From: Paractinoplanes atraurantiacus
GTDB lineage: Bacteria > Actinomycetota > Actinomycetes > Mycobacteriales > Micromonosporaceae
Reading direction: 5' to 3'
Length of the DNA stretch: 64,000 bases
NCBI RefSeq assembly: GCF_900215205.1
Contig: NZ_OBDY01000002.1
Span: 19,867 to 83,866 of the forward strand
Shown: positions 36,934 to 46,436 of the stretch, piece by piece
Numbering within the stretch: the stretch's first letter is position 1
How the letters are laid out: every line of letters begins with the position of its first letter
The notes under the pieces: model-generated
What the model was told of the DNA's origin: nothing
Seen by the model: only the letters and a program-made list of their open reading frames with translations
The model's database searches: none
Position numbers and translations under genes: made by a program

Positions 36934-39912
36934 CTAATTCTTGCGAGCCTCCCGGAGCAGCGCCTCGAGGTCGGCCGCCACCTCCGCCGCCTCGGCGGCG
37001 TCTATGCGACGGAGGATGCGCAGCGCGGTGCGGAGCTGGGCGGCGCCCTCCGGAGCACGGCCACCGGCCACGTCGCACTGGCCGAGACCGGCCAGGGCGA
37101 GGGCCCGGTCGAAAGGACTGTGCACCTGACCGGCCACGGCCAGGGCCTCCCGATGGGCGGTCCGCGCACGGCCGGCGTCGCCGGTGAGGCGGTGCAGGGC
37201 GCCCAGCTCGTTGAGGACCATGGCCTCGCCGCTCCGGTTGTGGATCTCGCGGTCGATGGCCAGGGCCTCCCGCAGAGCGGTCGCGGCGCCGGCCGGGTCG
37301 CCGGAGCGGCGCAGGGCCGCGCCCAGGTAGAGCAGGGCGGTCGACTCGCCCATCCGGTGATCGAGGCGGCGGTGGCTGGTCAGGGCCGCGCGCAGCGCGC
37401 CGACGGCCGCCGGGTAGTCGCCGAGGCCGGCGACCACCCGGCCCAGGTCGTTGCGGGTGAGCGCCTCGCCGAGGCGGGCGCCCAGCCGGCGGTAGAGCTC
37501 CAGGGCTTCGGTCAGAAGCTGCCGGGCGCCGGTGAAGTCGCCGACCCGGCCGTGCGCGACGCCCAGGATGCGCAGGGCGTAGGCCTCGCCGGGCCGGTCA
37601 CCCAGCGATCGGTAGCGGGCGAGGGCTTGGCCCAGAAGCTGCCGCGCGCCGTGGAAGTCGGAGGTCATACCGCGGGCGATCGCCAGCTCGACCAGGGCGC
37701 CGGCCTCGCCGTGCCGGTCGCCGAGCGTGCGGTAGGCGCCGAGAGCCCGCGCGATGACCGGCATCGACTCGAGATATCCGGCCTCCCGCGACAACGCCTT
37801 GGCGAGCACGGTCAGCGCGTTGGCCCCGCCGAGCCGGTCACCCATCGAGCCGTAGCCGGATAGCGCCTCGCGGGCGTCCCGGACGGCGCCGGGATAGTCG
37901 CCGGTCAGCCGGCGGACGGTGGCCAGATCGACCAGCGCATTGGCCCGCTCCAGGCCGGACGCGACGGCCACCGCGGCGGCGTGCCGGGTCAGCGCCTCGC
38001 TCCACGGCCCGTCCCGCCGCAGCAGCTCGGCCATCCCGGCCGTGAGGGACACGATCTGTCCGGGCTTTTCGGCCACCGCCAGGCAGGCGGTCAGGTTGGC
38101 TCTCTCCGCCCGCAACCAGGCCAGCGGATCGAGATCCTCGGGGAGGGGCGCGGGCGGCGGCCCGGGCCGGGTCAGCCGGGCGAGGCGCGCGTCGGCGGCG
38201 TTCGCGGTCGCCGCGTAGAAGTCGAGCAGGCGGCCGAGGGCCGCGGCGTCGGGCTCGGCCAGCCTCTGTCCGTACGAGCGGATCAGGTCATGCATCGTGT
38301 ACCGGCGCCGGCCCATCTCGGTGAGCAGGTTGTCGGCGTGCAGAGCGTCCAGCTCGGCCAGCGCCGCGGCGACCGGCAGCTCGGCCAGGGCGGCGACGGC
38401 GTACGGCTCGAAATCGGTGCCCGGGTGCCGGGCGAGCAGGCGGAAGAGGCGCTGCCGGGTGGCCGGCAGGTGACGGTACGACAGGTCGAAGGCGGCGGCG
38501 ATGCTGGCGTGCTCGGCCGTGGCGTCGAGGAGCCGCTCGTGGGTCTCGCGGAGCAGGTCGGCCACCGTCCAGCCGGGATGCCGTCGCAGCAGCCGGGCCA
38601 GCAGGGCGACCGCCAGCGGAAGGTGGCCGCACGCGGCCACCAGCTCGGCGGGGTCGTCCGGCCGGGCGGGCGCGAGCCGGCGGAACATCGTGCCGGCCTC
38701 GTCGGCGGTGAGCACGTCCAGCGACACGGGTACGGCGTCGCCGGGCAGGTCGCCCAGGAAGCGCCGGCTGGTGATCAGCACCAGGCAGGTCGAGCCGGCC
38801 GGCAGCAGCGGTATCACCTGATCACTGCCGGCTGCGTCGTCGAGCACGATCACAGTGCGCCGTTCGGCCATCCGCGCCCGCCACAGCGCCGAGCGGGCCT
38901 CCAGGCCGGACGGTAGCCGCCGCGGGTCGAGTCCGTCCGCGATGAGCAGGGTGGCCAGCACATCGGTGGGGCCGGCGGCGTCGCGGCCGGCGGTGTGGCC
39001 GTGCAGGTTGACGTAGAGCTGTCCGTCGGGGAAGGCACCCCGCAACCGGTGTGCCACGTGCACCGCCAGCGCGGTCTTGCCCACCCCGGGCATGCCGGCG
39101 ACGGCCTGGACACCTGGGCCGCAATGCAGGAGACGGTCGACCTCGGGGCGCCGGCCGGTGAACGCGGCGGTGTCGGCCGGCAGGGAGTTCGGCGTGGAGG
39201 GGGCCGGGCGCAGCAGGGTCCGGTGCAGCGCCCGCAGCTCCGGCCCGGGCTCGGTGCCCAGCTCGGCGACGAGGTGCCGCCGCACGGCGGCCCACCGGTC
39301 GAGGGCCTCGGCGCCGCGGCCCTGCCGGTGCAGCGCCTCGATGAGGAGCGCGGCCAGGGGCTCGACCAGCGGGTGCTTCCCGGCCAACGGCCGCAGCACG
39401 TCGATCACCGCTTCGGCCCGGCCGGCGGCGAGCTGGGCCCGCGCCCAGCCGGCCGTCGTCTCCAGCCGCCGGTGCGTGAGCAGGTCGCGGGTGCGCGACA
39501 CCCACTCGCCGGTGAGGCCGGCCAGGGCCGGTCCGTGCCAGAGGGCGAGCGCCGCGTCGAGCTCGGAGGCGGAACCGCCGCGGGCCAGCCGGTCGAAGAG
39601 GAGCAGGTCGACGCACGACGGGTCGATGTCGAGGGCGTACCCGCCGGAACGCCGGGCCAGCACCGCCCGGTCGCGGGCCACGCGTAACGCTCCCCGCAGC
39701 CGGTTCACATAGCTGTACAGGACGCCGCGCACCTGCTCCGGCGGCGAGAGACCCCACACCCGGTCGACGATCGTGTCGATCTGCACGGGCCGGCCGGCGT
39801 CCACCGCGAGGGCGGCCAGGACCGTACGCTGGCGCGCCGGTCCGAGCGGCACGTCCGTCCCGTCGACGCGCAGCTCCACCGCTCCCAGCAATCGCAACCG
39901 GACTTCGGTCAC
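36934..39912 (-). CDS. AfsR/SARP-family regulator with NB-ARC and TPR domains
   Basis: A 992-residue transcriptional regulator. An OmpR-type DNA-binding domain (about 5-85) begins VRLRLLGAVELRVDG; the bacterial activation domain (about 90-240) follows; then an NB-ARC ATPase has Walker A GMPGVGKTA (about 272-280) and Walker B TVIVLDDAAG. From about 600 to the end are roughly ten TPR-like 40-residue repeats with phrases such as YRSLGDRPGEAYALRILGVA. Family members control secondary metabolism, but no biosynthetic cluster is visible here. The start is GTG 39912. It diverges from the SGNH hydrolase gene over 57 bp. Confidence 0.93.
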   Translation of the reverse strand: MTEVRLRLLGAVELRVDGTDVPLGPARQRTVLAALAVDAGRPVQIDTIVDRVWGLSPPEQVRGVLYSYVNRLRGALRVARDRAVLARRSGGYALDIDPSCVDLLLFDRLARGGSASELDAALALWHGPALAGLTGEWVSRTRDLLTHRRLETTAGWARAQLAAGRAEAVIDVLRPLAGKHPLVEPLAALLIEALHRQGRGAEALDRWAAVRRHLVAELGTEPGPELRALHRTLLRPAPSTPNSLPADTAAFTGRRPEVDRLLHCGPGVQAVAGMPGVGKTALAVHVAHRLRGAFPDGQLYVNLHGHTAGRDAAGPTDVLATLLIADGLDPRRLPSGLEARSALWRARMAERRTVIVLDDAAGSDQVIPLLPAGSTCLVLITSRRFLGDLPGDAVPVSLDVLTADEAGTMFRRLAPARPDDPAELVAACGHLPLAVALLARLLRRHPGWTVADLLRETHERLLDATAEHASIAAAFDLSYRHLPATRQRLFRLLARHPGTDFEPYAVAALAELPVAAALAELDALHADNLLTEMGRRRYTMHDLIRSYGQRLAEPDAAALGRLLDFYAATANAADARLARLTRPGPPPAPLPEDLDPLAWLRAERANLTACLAVAEKPGQIVSLTAGMAELLRRDGPWSEALTRHAAAVAVASGLERANALVDLATVRRLTGDYPGAVRDAREALSGYGSMGDRLGGANALTVLAKALSREAGYLESMPVIARALGAYRTLGDRHGEAGALVELAIARGMTSDFHGARQLLGQALARYRSLGDRPGEAYALRILGVAHGRVGDFTGARQLLTEALELYRRLGARLGEALTRNDLGRVVAGLGDYPAAVGALRAALTSHRRLDHRMGESTALLYLGAALRRSGDPAGAATALREALAIDREIHNRSGEAMVLNELGALHRLTGDAGRARTAHREALAVAGQVHSPFDRALALAGLGQCDVAGGRAPEGAAQLRTALRILRRIDAAEAAEVAADLEALLREARKN

Positions 39913-39969
39913 GCTGTGGACTGTAGGACGTGCGAGAAAGCTTCAAGGCCGGTCGCTTAGCGTCCGCGC

Positions 39970-40563
39970 ATGACCGAAGACAAGGCCTGGCACCGCATCG
40001 CCGTGCTGGGCGACAGCATCGCCGTCCACCGGGGTGACCCGGTCGACGGCTTTCCGACACAGACCTGGGCCGAGACGCTGACGCTGGCCCTGGCACCGGC
40101 CGAATACCTCAACCTCGGTGTGCACGGCGCCCTGGCCGCCGAGATCAGGGCCGGGCAGCTGGGCCCGGCGCTGGCGTTCCGCCCGAATCTGGCGATTCTC
40201 GCGGCTGGCGCCAACGACGCCGTCCGGCGATCCTTCTCATCGGGTGCGGTCGAGGCGGACCTCGTGGCGATGATCGCGGCTCTCAGCCGGGCCGGCGCGC
40301 TGGTGGTGACTTTCGGCTGTTTCGACCTTTCCGGCACCCTGGGCGCCGAGGCGGCCGGCCGGCTGCGCACTCTGAGCGAGCTGACCGAGCGCGCCGTCCG
40401 CGATCACGGCGGCCTCCACATCAATTTCGGTGCGCACCCGGACCAGCGCGTGCTGGGCGCCGACGGACTGCACATCAACGCGCGCGGTCATGCGATCGTC
40501 GCGGCCACGCTCGTACACTCACTCGAAGAACCATGCCGGGCCGGGGACGTTCCGAGGACGTAG
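39970..40563 (+). CDS. SGNH/GDSL-type esterase or lipase
   Basis: A 197-residue SGNH hydrolase. Block I is LGDSIA (Ser16), Gly lies in LGVHGALAAE, Asn in AGANDA, and the catalytic Asp/His in DGLHINARGH. No signal peptide, so it acts in the cytoplasm. The length is typical. It is divergent from the AfsR-type regulator and may be its neighbour-controlled target; substrate unknown. Confidence 0.9.
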   Translation: MTEDKAWHRIAVLGDSIAVHRGDPVDGFPTQTWAETLTLALAPAEYLNLGVHGALAAEIRAGQLGPALAFRPNLAILAAGANDAVRRSFSSGAVEADLVAMIAALSRAGALVVTFGCFDLSGTLGAEAAGRLRTLSELTERAVRDHGGLHINFGAHPDQRVLGADGLHINARGHAIVAATLVHSLEEPCRAGDVPRT

Positions 40564-40733
40564 AGGTTCGGCACCTGGTCGGCATCAATCGTGCCGCGCA
40601 CGCCGCATTCTCCCACGGGGGCATGCCCCGGTGCCGAGCGTTTCCAATGGCGCCTGGATGGTTTGCAGGTCCCAGGTCTGGTGGCACCTCGCCCGTTAGT
40701 CTGCTCAATGAACGCGGGGCTCGGGGGGTCGTG

Positions 40734-41312
40734 ATGGGCAAAAGGCCGGAGATGCAGCGCGACGAAGCTTTCATGCGAGCTCATGCGGGCAAACGGCAGG
40801 CTTTCGAGAAGTTGGCGTCGACCAGATTTCTGCGCCCTGTCGCAGCAGCGCACCGGGCTTATCTCGCGGCGGCGGTCGATGATGTCGAGGCGACGGAACG
40901 CGACTTCTGGACCATGTCGTGTCTGCCATCGACCACTGAACGCCGGCTTTCGGCGATCAGCATGCGCTTCATGGAGGTATGCGTTCTGCATGCTCCCGAA
41001 GATGTCGAGGCCGGCGCGGCGGCAATGTTCGTCATCGTCCGCCGGTCGGTCCTGGCCGTACCCGGTGAATCCAATGAACATCTTGGGGATCGATATCCGG
41101 GTCTCACCTTCAGCCCTTCGGAATACCGGGACGCCGGGACGGATCAGATTCGAGCCTCCGGCTGGCATGACGATCTCGTCGAGGCGCTTCATGAGCCGCG
41201 GTTCGCACTGTCGGCTCGGGTGCTGGCCGAACATCTGCTGACCGGTCAGACGGTGCATTGGGAAGGTCACAACTACGAGCTTGCGGACACGGTGTTGCGG
41301 CGCGAGCGGTAG
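40734..41312 (+). CDS. Hypothetical protein
   Basis: A 192-residue, mostly helical soluble protein of no family I recognise. It begins MGKRPEMQRDEAFMRAHAGK and contains SCLPSTTERRLSAISMRFME and VWALP-free, charged segments; the C-terminus is HNYELADTVLRRER. The ATG at 40734 follows a G-run about 7 bases upstream; a GTG lies directly before it. Codon use is slightly less G/C-biased than its neighbours, which might hint at transfer. The 170 bp before it hold nothing recognisable. Confidence 0.6.
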   Translation: MGKRPEMQRDEAFMRAHAGKRQAFEKLASTRFLRPVAAAHRAYLAAAVDDVEATERDFWTMSCLPSTTERRLSAISMRFMEVCVLHAPEDVEAGAAAMFVIVRRSVLAVPGESNEHLGDRYPGLTFSPSEYRDAGTDQIRASGWHDDLVEALHEPRFALSARVLAEHLLTGQTVHWEGHNYELADTVLRRER

Positions 41313-41319
41313 GGCGCGG

Positions 41320-42360
41320 TTACTCGAAGAACTTCAGGCTGAAGCCGGTGTCCGAGGTGGGGCCGGGGACGTTCGCGCGTGAGTATGTGGTGTTGCCCCA
41401 CCAGACGAAAGTGCCGGTGTACCAGTAGCGGTTCTCCCAGGCGTACGGCGTGCCCTTCGCGACCGCGTGGTAGACGAACGGGAAGCGGGGGCCGGCCGGT
41501 GGGCTGGTGGCGATGTCGCCGTTCAGCAGGACGAACGTGTGGTGGCCGGGGCCGTTGACGTTGAGCGTGGGGTCCCAGCCGGGCATCATCGTGGCCCGGT
41601 TCGAGCCGAACAGGCAGCCGTTGGACTTGTACCAGTCCCAGACGTATGTGGGGTCGCCGCCGGCGCGCAGTCGCAGGTCGGCCAGGCAGTACTGGTCGCT
41701 CCAGCTGCCGTTGGCGGAGTAGACGATGTGCAGTTGGCCGTTGGGGTCGCGGATCGGCTCCGGGCCCTCGTTGATGAACGGGTTGCCGACGACGCGTTCC
41801 CAGCCCTCACGCGGCTGCGAGATGATGAAGCGGGCGCCCGTGGCCGCGTACGGACTAGTCATCTTTGCTATGTAGATGTTCTGCTCGACGTTCGTGTCGC
41901 CGGCCCAGCCGGACCACACGAACCAGCGCTGCCCGTTGTGGACGAACATGCTGCCGTCGATGGCCCATTTGTTGTCCGGCAGCGCCACCTGCGTCTCGGC
42001 GCCGTAGCCGGTGGCGGCGGAGGCCGAGCTGATGACGTACATCCGATGGGCCGAACCGCGCCCGGCCGAGAAGTGGATGTAATAACGGCCGCCGTCCAGC
42101 ACGATCTCCGGCGCCCACACCTCGCCGAGGTTGCGGGTGTCGCTCCAGACCGTGCGCGCTGATGCGGTGGCCACTGCCTCGGGCGACGATCCTTGGCGTA
42201 CGGCGATGCCGCCACCCGTGGACTGCACGCCGACGTAGGTCGTGCCGACCCGGATGACGCTCGGATCGGCCGCGCGCAACGACGTCCGGGCGGCCGAGGC
42301 CGGCGCCGCGAAACCGGCCAGAACCGCTGCTACGACGAGGAGAATCAGGCGAGCCCGCAT
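41320..42360 (-). CDS. Secreted glycoside hydrolase family 43-like protein
   Basis: A 346-residue secreted five-bladed propeller enzyme. The signal peptide ends near ASA-A (about residue 23). The GH43 catalytic positions are visible: general base Asp32 in RAADPSVIRV, the pKa-modulating Asp in KWAIDGSMF, and the general acid Glu in INEGPEPIRD. Such enzymes act on arabinan or xylan side chains, or on galactan; substrate unknown. No carbohydrate-binding module. ATG 42360. It faces the hypothetical gene's 3' end 7 bp away. Confidence 0.8.
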   Translation of the reverse strand: MRARLILLVVAAVLAGFAAPASAARTSLRAADPSVIRVGTTYVGVQSTGGGIAVRQGSSPEAVATASARTVWSDTRNLGEVWAPEIVLDGGRYYIHFSAGRGSAHRMYVISSASAATGYGAETQVALPDNKWAIDGSMFVHNGQRWFVWSGWAGDTNVEQNIYIAKMTSPYAATGARFIISQPREGWERVVGNPFINEGPEPIRDPNGQLHIVYSANGSWSDQYCLADLRLRAGGDPTYVWDWYKSNGCLFGSNRATMMPGWDPTLNVNGPGHHTFVLLNGDIATSPPAGPRFPFVYHAVAKGTPYAWENRYWYTGTFVWWGNTTYSRANVPGPTSDTGFSLKFFE

Positions 42361-42399
42361 GGCTCGACAATCCGAGCCGCAGCGACGCCTGTCAATGAA

Positions 42400-43224
42400 T
42401 CAGCCGCGGTCGGCCCAAGTGTCCAGTTCGAGCTGGTGCAAAAGGGAAGGCGCGAAGATGCCGGCGATCGACACGATCGAGATGATCACGAAGGCCGTGC
42501 GGAGAACGATCGTCTCGACCTTGCCGCCGACCTTGACCGCCATGCCGTTCGGGACGCCGACCATCCGCCACAGTTTGCGCCCGGTCGGTATCGGCCACAG
42601 GATCGGCACGCCGGCCGACGTGATGATGTCGCCCAGCAAATGCACGACGCAGCCGACCGCGACCGCGAACCCCAGTAACGGATAGCCGCGGTCGCCGGGC
42701 AGATTGGCCGCCGTGAACCAGGCGATCGCGGCCGAGCAGAGGGTCACGATCACCCAGCCGGCACGCTCGGCCCACTCGTCGAACAGGCCGCGCAGCGCCA
42801 GGCCGGCCATGAAGAACACGATCCCGACCACCGCCCACTTGCCGTAGTTGGTGGCCAGCGCCGTCGTGCCCCAGCCGACCAGGGCCGCGAACGGCAGCGT
42901 GTGGGTGAAGGTGCGGTGCCCGTTGTTGCGGCGCGGATCCTTGCTGAGCCGGGTCGCCGTGTAGACGCCGAGCGACACCTTCTCGATCACCTCGGCCGCG
43001 AACAGCGAGAACACGCCGAACGTCCGCGCGACCGTGGCGCCACCCTGGTTGCGGGTGACCTTGCCGGACAGGTCGAGGTCGGGCAGCAGAGCACCGCCCG
43101 CGCAGACGAGCGTGCCGACGCCCACGGCCAGCGGTGACTGCTCGTACCCGGCGAACTGGTCGAGTGCCCAACTGCCGGCGAGCCAGGCGGCCGCGCCCGA
43201 AAGGGCGTGCGACGGACCCATCAT
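42400..43224 (-). CDS. YdjM-family membrane metal-dependent hydrolase
   Basis: A 274-residue membrane protein of the YdjM/LexA-binding putative hydrolase family. Conserved metal-type residues are MGPSHALSGAAAW near the start, GALLPDLDLSGK near 50, HRTFTHTLPFAALVGW near 105, and VVHLLGDIITSAGVPILWP near 195. Five or more hydrophobic segments are present. The ATG at 43224 follows GGGAGG; a second ATG is adjacent. Reaction unknown for the family. Confidence 0.88.
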   Translation of the reverse strand: MMGPSHALSGAAAWLAGSWALDQFAGYEQSPLAVGVGTLVCAGGALLPDLDLSGKVTRNQGGATVARTFGVFSLFAAEVIEKVSLGVYTATRLSKDPRRNNGHRTFTHTLPFAALVGWGTTALATNYGKWAVVGIVFFMAGLALRGLFDEWAERAGWVIVTLCSAAIAWFTAANLPGDRGYPLLGFAVAVGCVVHLLGDIITSAGVPILWPIPTGRKLWRMVGVPNGMAVKVGGKVETIVLRTAFVIISIVSIAGIFAPSLLHQLELDTWADRG

Positions 43225-43280
43225 GTTGTGTTGTCCCTCCCCACAGAGCCGGGTAACTCTGGCAGAGCGGGGAGGGAAGA

Positions 43281-43763
43281 TCAACAACCTCGATGGCCAC
43301 TGTGGAAGCGCTGGTGCCCCGAATAGCCGGGCGCGTTCCACGGCGCCACCCGCTGGGCGTAGGCGTAGCGGCCCCATCGAGCGTGCCGGATGAGGCCCAT
43401 GACCAGGAAGGCGAGCGGGATCGCGGGCCAGAAGAAGTGCGCCCCCGAGATGATCCACAAACCGGTCAGGATCATCGCGACCGACACGACGATGTTGAAA
43501 TGCCGCCGCAGGCCCCGGCGTGTCGCCTTCTTCACCTCGGGTGACTCGGCGAGTGCCCACAGTCCGTTACCGGGCAGATCGGCCGTCAGCGGAGTGAGCT
43601 CGTCCCGGTACGTCGCCGCGTAGCAGGCGGCCAGCCGCTGCTCTCCCTCGGTCAGGTCGAGTCGTCCCTCGGCCATCGCGGCCCGCAGGATCTCGGCGAC
43701 CTGCTCACGTTCCTTGTCGGAGGTCCGCATCCTCTTGGTGCCGGACCAGCTGTTGGCTTCCAC
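43281..43763 (-). CDS. DUF1707 protein with two-segment membrane domain
   Basis: A 160-residue protein. Residues about 12-65 form the DUF1707 domain (MRTSDKEREQVAEILRAAMA; GRLDLTEGEQRLAACYAATY), a short helical domain common in actinobacteria. A 2TM module follows (IVVSVAMILTGLWIISGAHF; FWPAIPLAFLVMGLIRHARW) and a His/Gly-rich tail. GTG 43763 is preceded by GAGGAGGAA. Function unknown; DUF1707 proteins are often tied to envelope or regulatory processes. Confidence 0.87.
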   Translation of the reverse strand: MEANSWSGTKRMRTSDKEREQVAEILRAAMAEGRLDLTEGEQRLAACYAATYRDELTPLTADLPGNGLWALAESPEVKKATRRGLRRHFNIVVSVAMILTGLWIISGAHFFWPAIPLAFLVMGLIRHARWGRYAYAQRVAPWNAPGYSGHQRFHSGHRGC

Positions 43764-43925
43764 GGTTCCTCCTCAGTGGGCTTCCGTGTCACCAGAATCG
43801 GCGTTCCCGCCGCCTGCGGCGTCGGCCCGCCGGAGCATCTTTCCTGCGGCCTGTGGGTTATCAGCTGCTTCAGATGTACGACTTCTGGAGTACCCCGACC
43901 GCAAGGTGTACGCCCACGGAAGCAC

Positions 43926-45110
43926 GTGTCCGGTCGCCCGCACGCCGATGCCCAGCACCGCCCGAAGTCGGTCATCGCCGGGGTGCTCTTCCACGTGCTG
44001 GGCGGGAACGGGCTGGCCGACGAAGGCGGGGTCTTTCTGCCGCTGACGCCGTGGGCCTGGACCCTGCTGGTGGTGGGGCCGGTCGCGCTGCTGTGGCGGC
44101 GGGCCTGTCCGGTCACCGTCTTCGCGATCGCGGCGGCGGCGTCGATCGGGTTCGCGACGTTCGCCGAGCCGAGCTGGGTCTATGCGGTGGCGCCGGCGGT
44201 GGCGCTCTTCCAGATCGCGCGTAACGGGCGGCTCACGGCGGCCGTCGTGTCGGGCGGGGCGGCTTACGCGGCGTACCTCCTAATTTGTGGTTTCTTTGCC
44301 GATCGTCTGGGACTGGACCCGGGCGTGCGGCCCGGACTGCGGGAGGCGCTGCTGCTGGCCGTCGGCATGGTGCTGATGGTCTTCCTGGGCAGCGCCTCGA
44401 AGTCGCGGGCCGAGCACATGGCCGAGATCATGAAGGTCCGGGCCGAACGCGCGCGGGCCCGTGAGGAGCAGGAGAAGCGGCAGGCCTCCGAGGAGCGGCT
44501 GCGGATCGCGCGCGAGCTGCACGACGTGCTCGGCCACCATCTCTCGCTGATCAACGTGCAGGCCGGGGTCGGGCTGCACCTGATGGAACGCCAGCCGGAG
44601 CAGGCCCGCGAGGCGCTCACGGCGATCAAGACGGCCAGCGCGGAGGCTCTGCGGGAGGTCCGCGCGGTGCTGGGCGTGCTGCGCACCGAGGACGAGGCCG
44701 CGCCGCGCCAGCCCGCACTGGGCCTGAGCCGGCTGGAGGATCTGACGGCCGACGCCGGCCTGCCGGTCGAGACCAAGGTGACCGGCGACCCACGCGACCT
44801 GCCGCCCGAGGTGGACCGCGCGGCGTACCGGATCGTGCAGGAGGCCCTGACCAACGTCCGCCGCCACGCCGGCCCGGGCGCCGCGGCCCGCGTCAACGTC
44901 GACTATCTGCCGACCACCCTGCACCTCGGCATCCGTAACGACGGCACCGATGCCTCGCCACCGGGCGCGCCCGCGGAGGGGCACGCCGGAACCGGGATCG
45001 CGGGGATGCGGGCCCGGGCCGAGAGTCTGGGTGGGCAGCTGGAAGCCGGACCCGTCGACGGGGGCTATCTCGTTTCGGTGTTGCTGCCGACGCCCAAGGA
45101 GGAGTGCTAG
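43926..45110 (+). CDS. NarL-type sensor histidine kinase
   Basis: A 394-residue kinase. About four membrane segments fill residues 15-155 with no extracellular domain. A coiled coil (RAERARAREEQEKRQASEER) precedes the HisKA_3 dimerisation box ERLRIARELHDVLGHHLSLI, with the phospho-His in RELHDVLGHH. The HATPase domain shows AYRIVQEALTNVRRHAG (N box) and GTGIAGMRARAESLGG (G box). The GTG start at 43926 is uncertain; the frame is open further upstream without kinase-like sequence. It directly abuts its response regulator (stop TAG then ATG). Confidence 0.88.
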   Translation: MSGRPHADAQHRPKSVIAGVLFHVLGGNGLADEGGVFLPLTPWAWTLLVVGPVALLWRRACPVTVFAIAAAASIGFATFAEPSWVYAVAPAVALFQIARNGRLTAAVVSGGAAYAAYLLICGFFADRLGLDPGVRPGLREALLLAVGMVLMVFLGSASKSRAEHMAEIMKVRAERARAREEQEKRQASEERLRIARELHDVLGHHLSLINVQAGVGLHLMERQPEQAREALTAIKTASAEALREVRAVLGVLRTEDEAAPRQPALGLSRLEDLTADAGLPVETKVTGDPRDLPPEVDRAAYRIVQEALTNVRRHAGPGAAARVNVDYLPTTLHLGIRNDGTDASPPGAPAEGHAGTGIAGMRARAESLGGQLEAGPVDGGYLVSVLLPTPKEEC

Positions 45111-45782
45111 ATGATCTCGGTGTTGCTGGCGGACGACCAGCTGCTCGTACGGGCCGGATTTCGGGCGCTGCTCAACGCGGAGCCGGACATCCAGATCGTG
45201 GGGGAGGCGGCCGACGGGCTCGAGGCGGTGAAGCTGGCCCAGCAGACGCGGCCCGACGTCGTGCTGATGGACATCCGGATGCCGGGCGTCGACGGGCTGG
45301 AGGCGACCAGGCGCATCGCGGCCGAGGCCGACCTGAGCGACGTGCGGGTGGTCATTCTGACGACCTTCGAGCTTGACGAGTACGTCTTCGAGGCGCTCCG
45401 CTCGGGGGCCTCCGGCTTCCTGGTCAAGGACACCGAGCCGGTCGAGCTGATCCGTGCGGTCCGTGCCGTCGCGGCCGGCGACGCGCTGCTCTCGCCGAGC
45501 GTGACGCGCCGCGTGATCGGCGAGTTCGCCGGTGGCAGCCGCGGCCGGCAGGCGCCGCCGCCGGTGGCCCTCGACCAGCTCACCGACCGCGAGCGCGAAG
45601 TGCTGGTGCTGGTCGCCGAGGGACTGTCCAACGACGAGATCGCGGGCCGTCTGGTGATCAGCCCGGCCACTGCCAAGACCCACGTCAGCCGCACGATGAT
45701 CAAACTGGGGGCCCGGGACCGCGCCCAGCTGGTCGTCTACGCGTACGAGGCCGGCCTGATCCGCCCCGGCTGGCTGGGCTGA
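45111..45782 (+). CDS. NarL/FixJ-family response regulator
   Basis: A 223-residue regulator, intact. In the receiver the acid pair is ADDQ, the phosphoacceptor Asp is in PDVVLMDIRMPGVDGLEATR, Thr in VVILTTFELDEYV, and Lys in ASGFLVKDTEP. The LuxR helix-turn-helix is LTDREREVLVLVAEGLSNDE then SPATAKTHVSRTMIKLGARD. The ATG follows the kinase stop without spacing, so the two form a two-component system. Useful as the complete reference for the shortened regulator at 57890. Confidence 0.95.
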   Translation: MISVLLADDQLLVRAGFRALLNAEPDIQIVGEAADGLEAVKLAQQTRPDVVLMDIRMPGVDGLEATRRIAAEADLSDVRVVILTTFELDEYVFEALRSGASGFLVKDTEPVELIRAVRAVAAGDALLSPSVTRRVIGEFAGGSRGRQAPPPVALDQLTDREREVLVLVAEGLSNDEIAGRLVISPATAKTHVSRTMIKLGARDRAQLVVYAYEAGLIRPGWLG

Positions 45783-45783
45783 G

Positions 45784-46319
45784 GGCGTCAAGAAGGCCGA
45801 GCTCAGGTGGGACAAGACCCTGGTCGGCGGGTTTCTGGCCGGTGCGTACATAGCCTTCGGCGGGCTCGTGGCGATCGCCGTGCGGTGTTCGTCGCGTACT
45901 TCCTGGCCGTGCAGAGCGGCGTGATCGGCGACGTCGGCACCGGCGCGGGAACCTCCGGCGGCATGGCCTACGAGCGGCTCGCCGGCATCGCCGAGGCCAA
46001 GGGGATGCACGAGAGCAACTGGCAGATCTTCCTGCGTGCCGTCGGCTGCAACTGGCTGGTGTGCCTGGCCGTCTGGATGTCGCTCGCCGCCGACACGCTG
46101 TCCGGCAAGATCCTGGTGATCTTCTTCCCGATCATGGCGTTCGTGGCGATGGGCTTCGACCACGTCGTGGCCAGCATGTTCTTCCTGCCGGCCGCGATCT
46201 TCGCCGGCGTGCCCGGCCTCGGCTGGGACGACACACTGCGCAACTGGCTGCTGGCCGGCGCCGTCATCTTCGTCGCCACCTCATACTGGTATATGTATCT
46301 GCGCGACGATTCTAAATGA
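45784..46319 (+). pseudogene. Broken formate/nitrite transporter (FNT family)
   Basis: Directly after the response regulator stop comes an FNT beginning without a start codon (GVKKAELRWDKTLVGGFLAG, AYIAFGGLVAIAV). Near 45880 the frame changes to VFVAYFLAVQSGVIGDVGTG and continues with GCNWLVCLAVWMSLAADTLS and IMAFVAMGFDHVVASMFFLP, the FNT signature, to the C-terminus. About 60 residues between the first and third membrane helices (the block with the AELFTGN-type motif) are missing, as is the N-terminal start. FNT proteins are pentameric channels for small anions; this one should be non-functional. Confidence 0.85.
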
Positions 46320-46393
46320 TCTTTTAAACTGCTCGTTCACTCTTTAGTGGTTGCGTTTCTGTACGGAGAAAATGCAGCGTGCCTCCTAACATT

Positions 46394-46423
46394 CTCTCCA
46401 TCAGGCACCGCTTGATGAGAGAG
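46394..46423 (+). promoter_or_regulatory. Imperfect hairpin in the leader of the small secreted protein gene
   Basis: CTCTCCATCA (46394-46403) can pair, with one bulge, with TTGATGAGAGAG (46412-46423), just before the ribosome site GAGAGAAAGG. The surrounding leader (46320-46436) is unusually AT-rich for this DNA, so a promoter probably lies here, but I see no clear boxes. Confidence 0.35.
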
Positions 46424-46436
46424 AAAGGCAGTTGTC

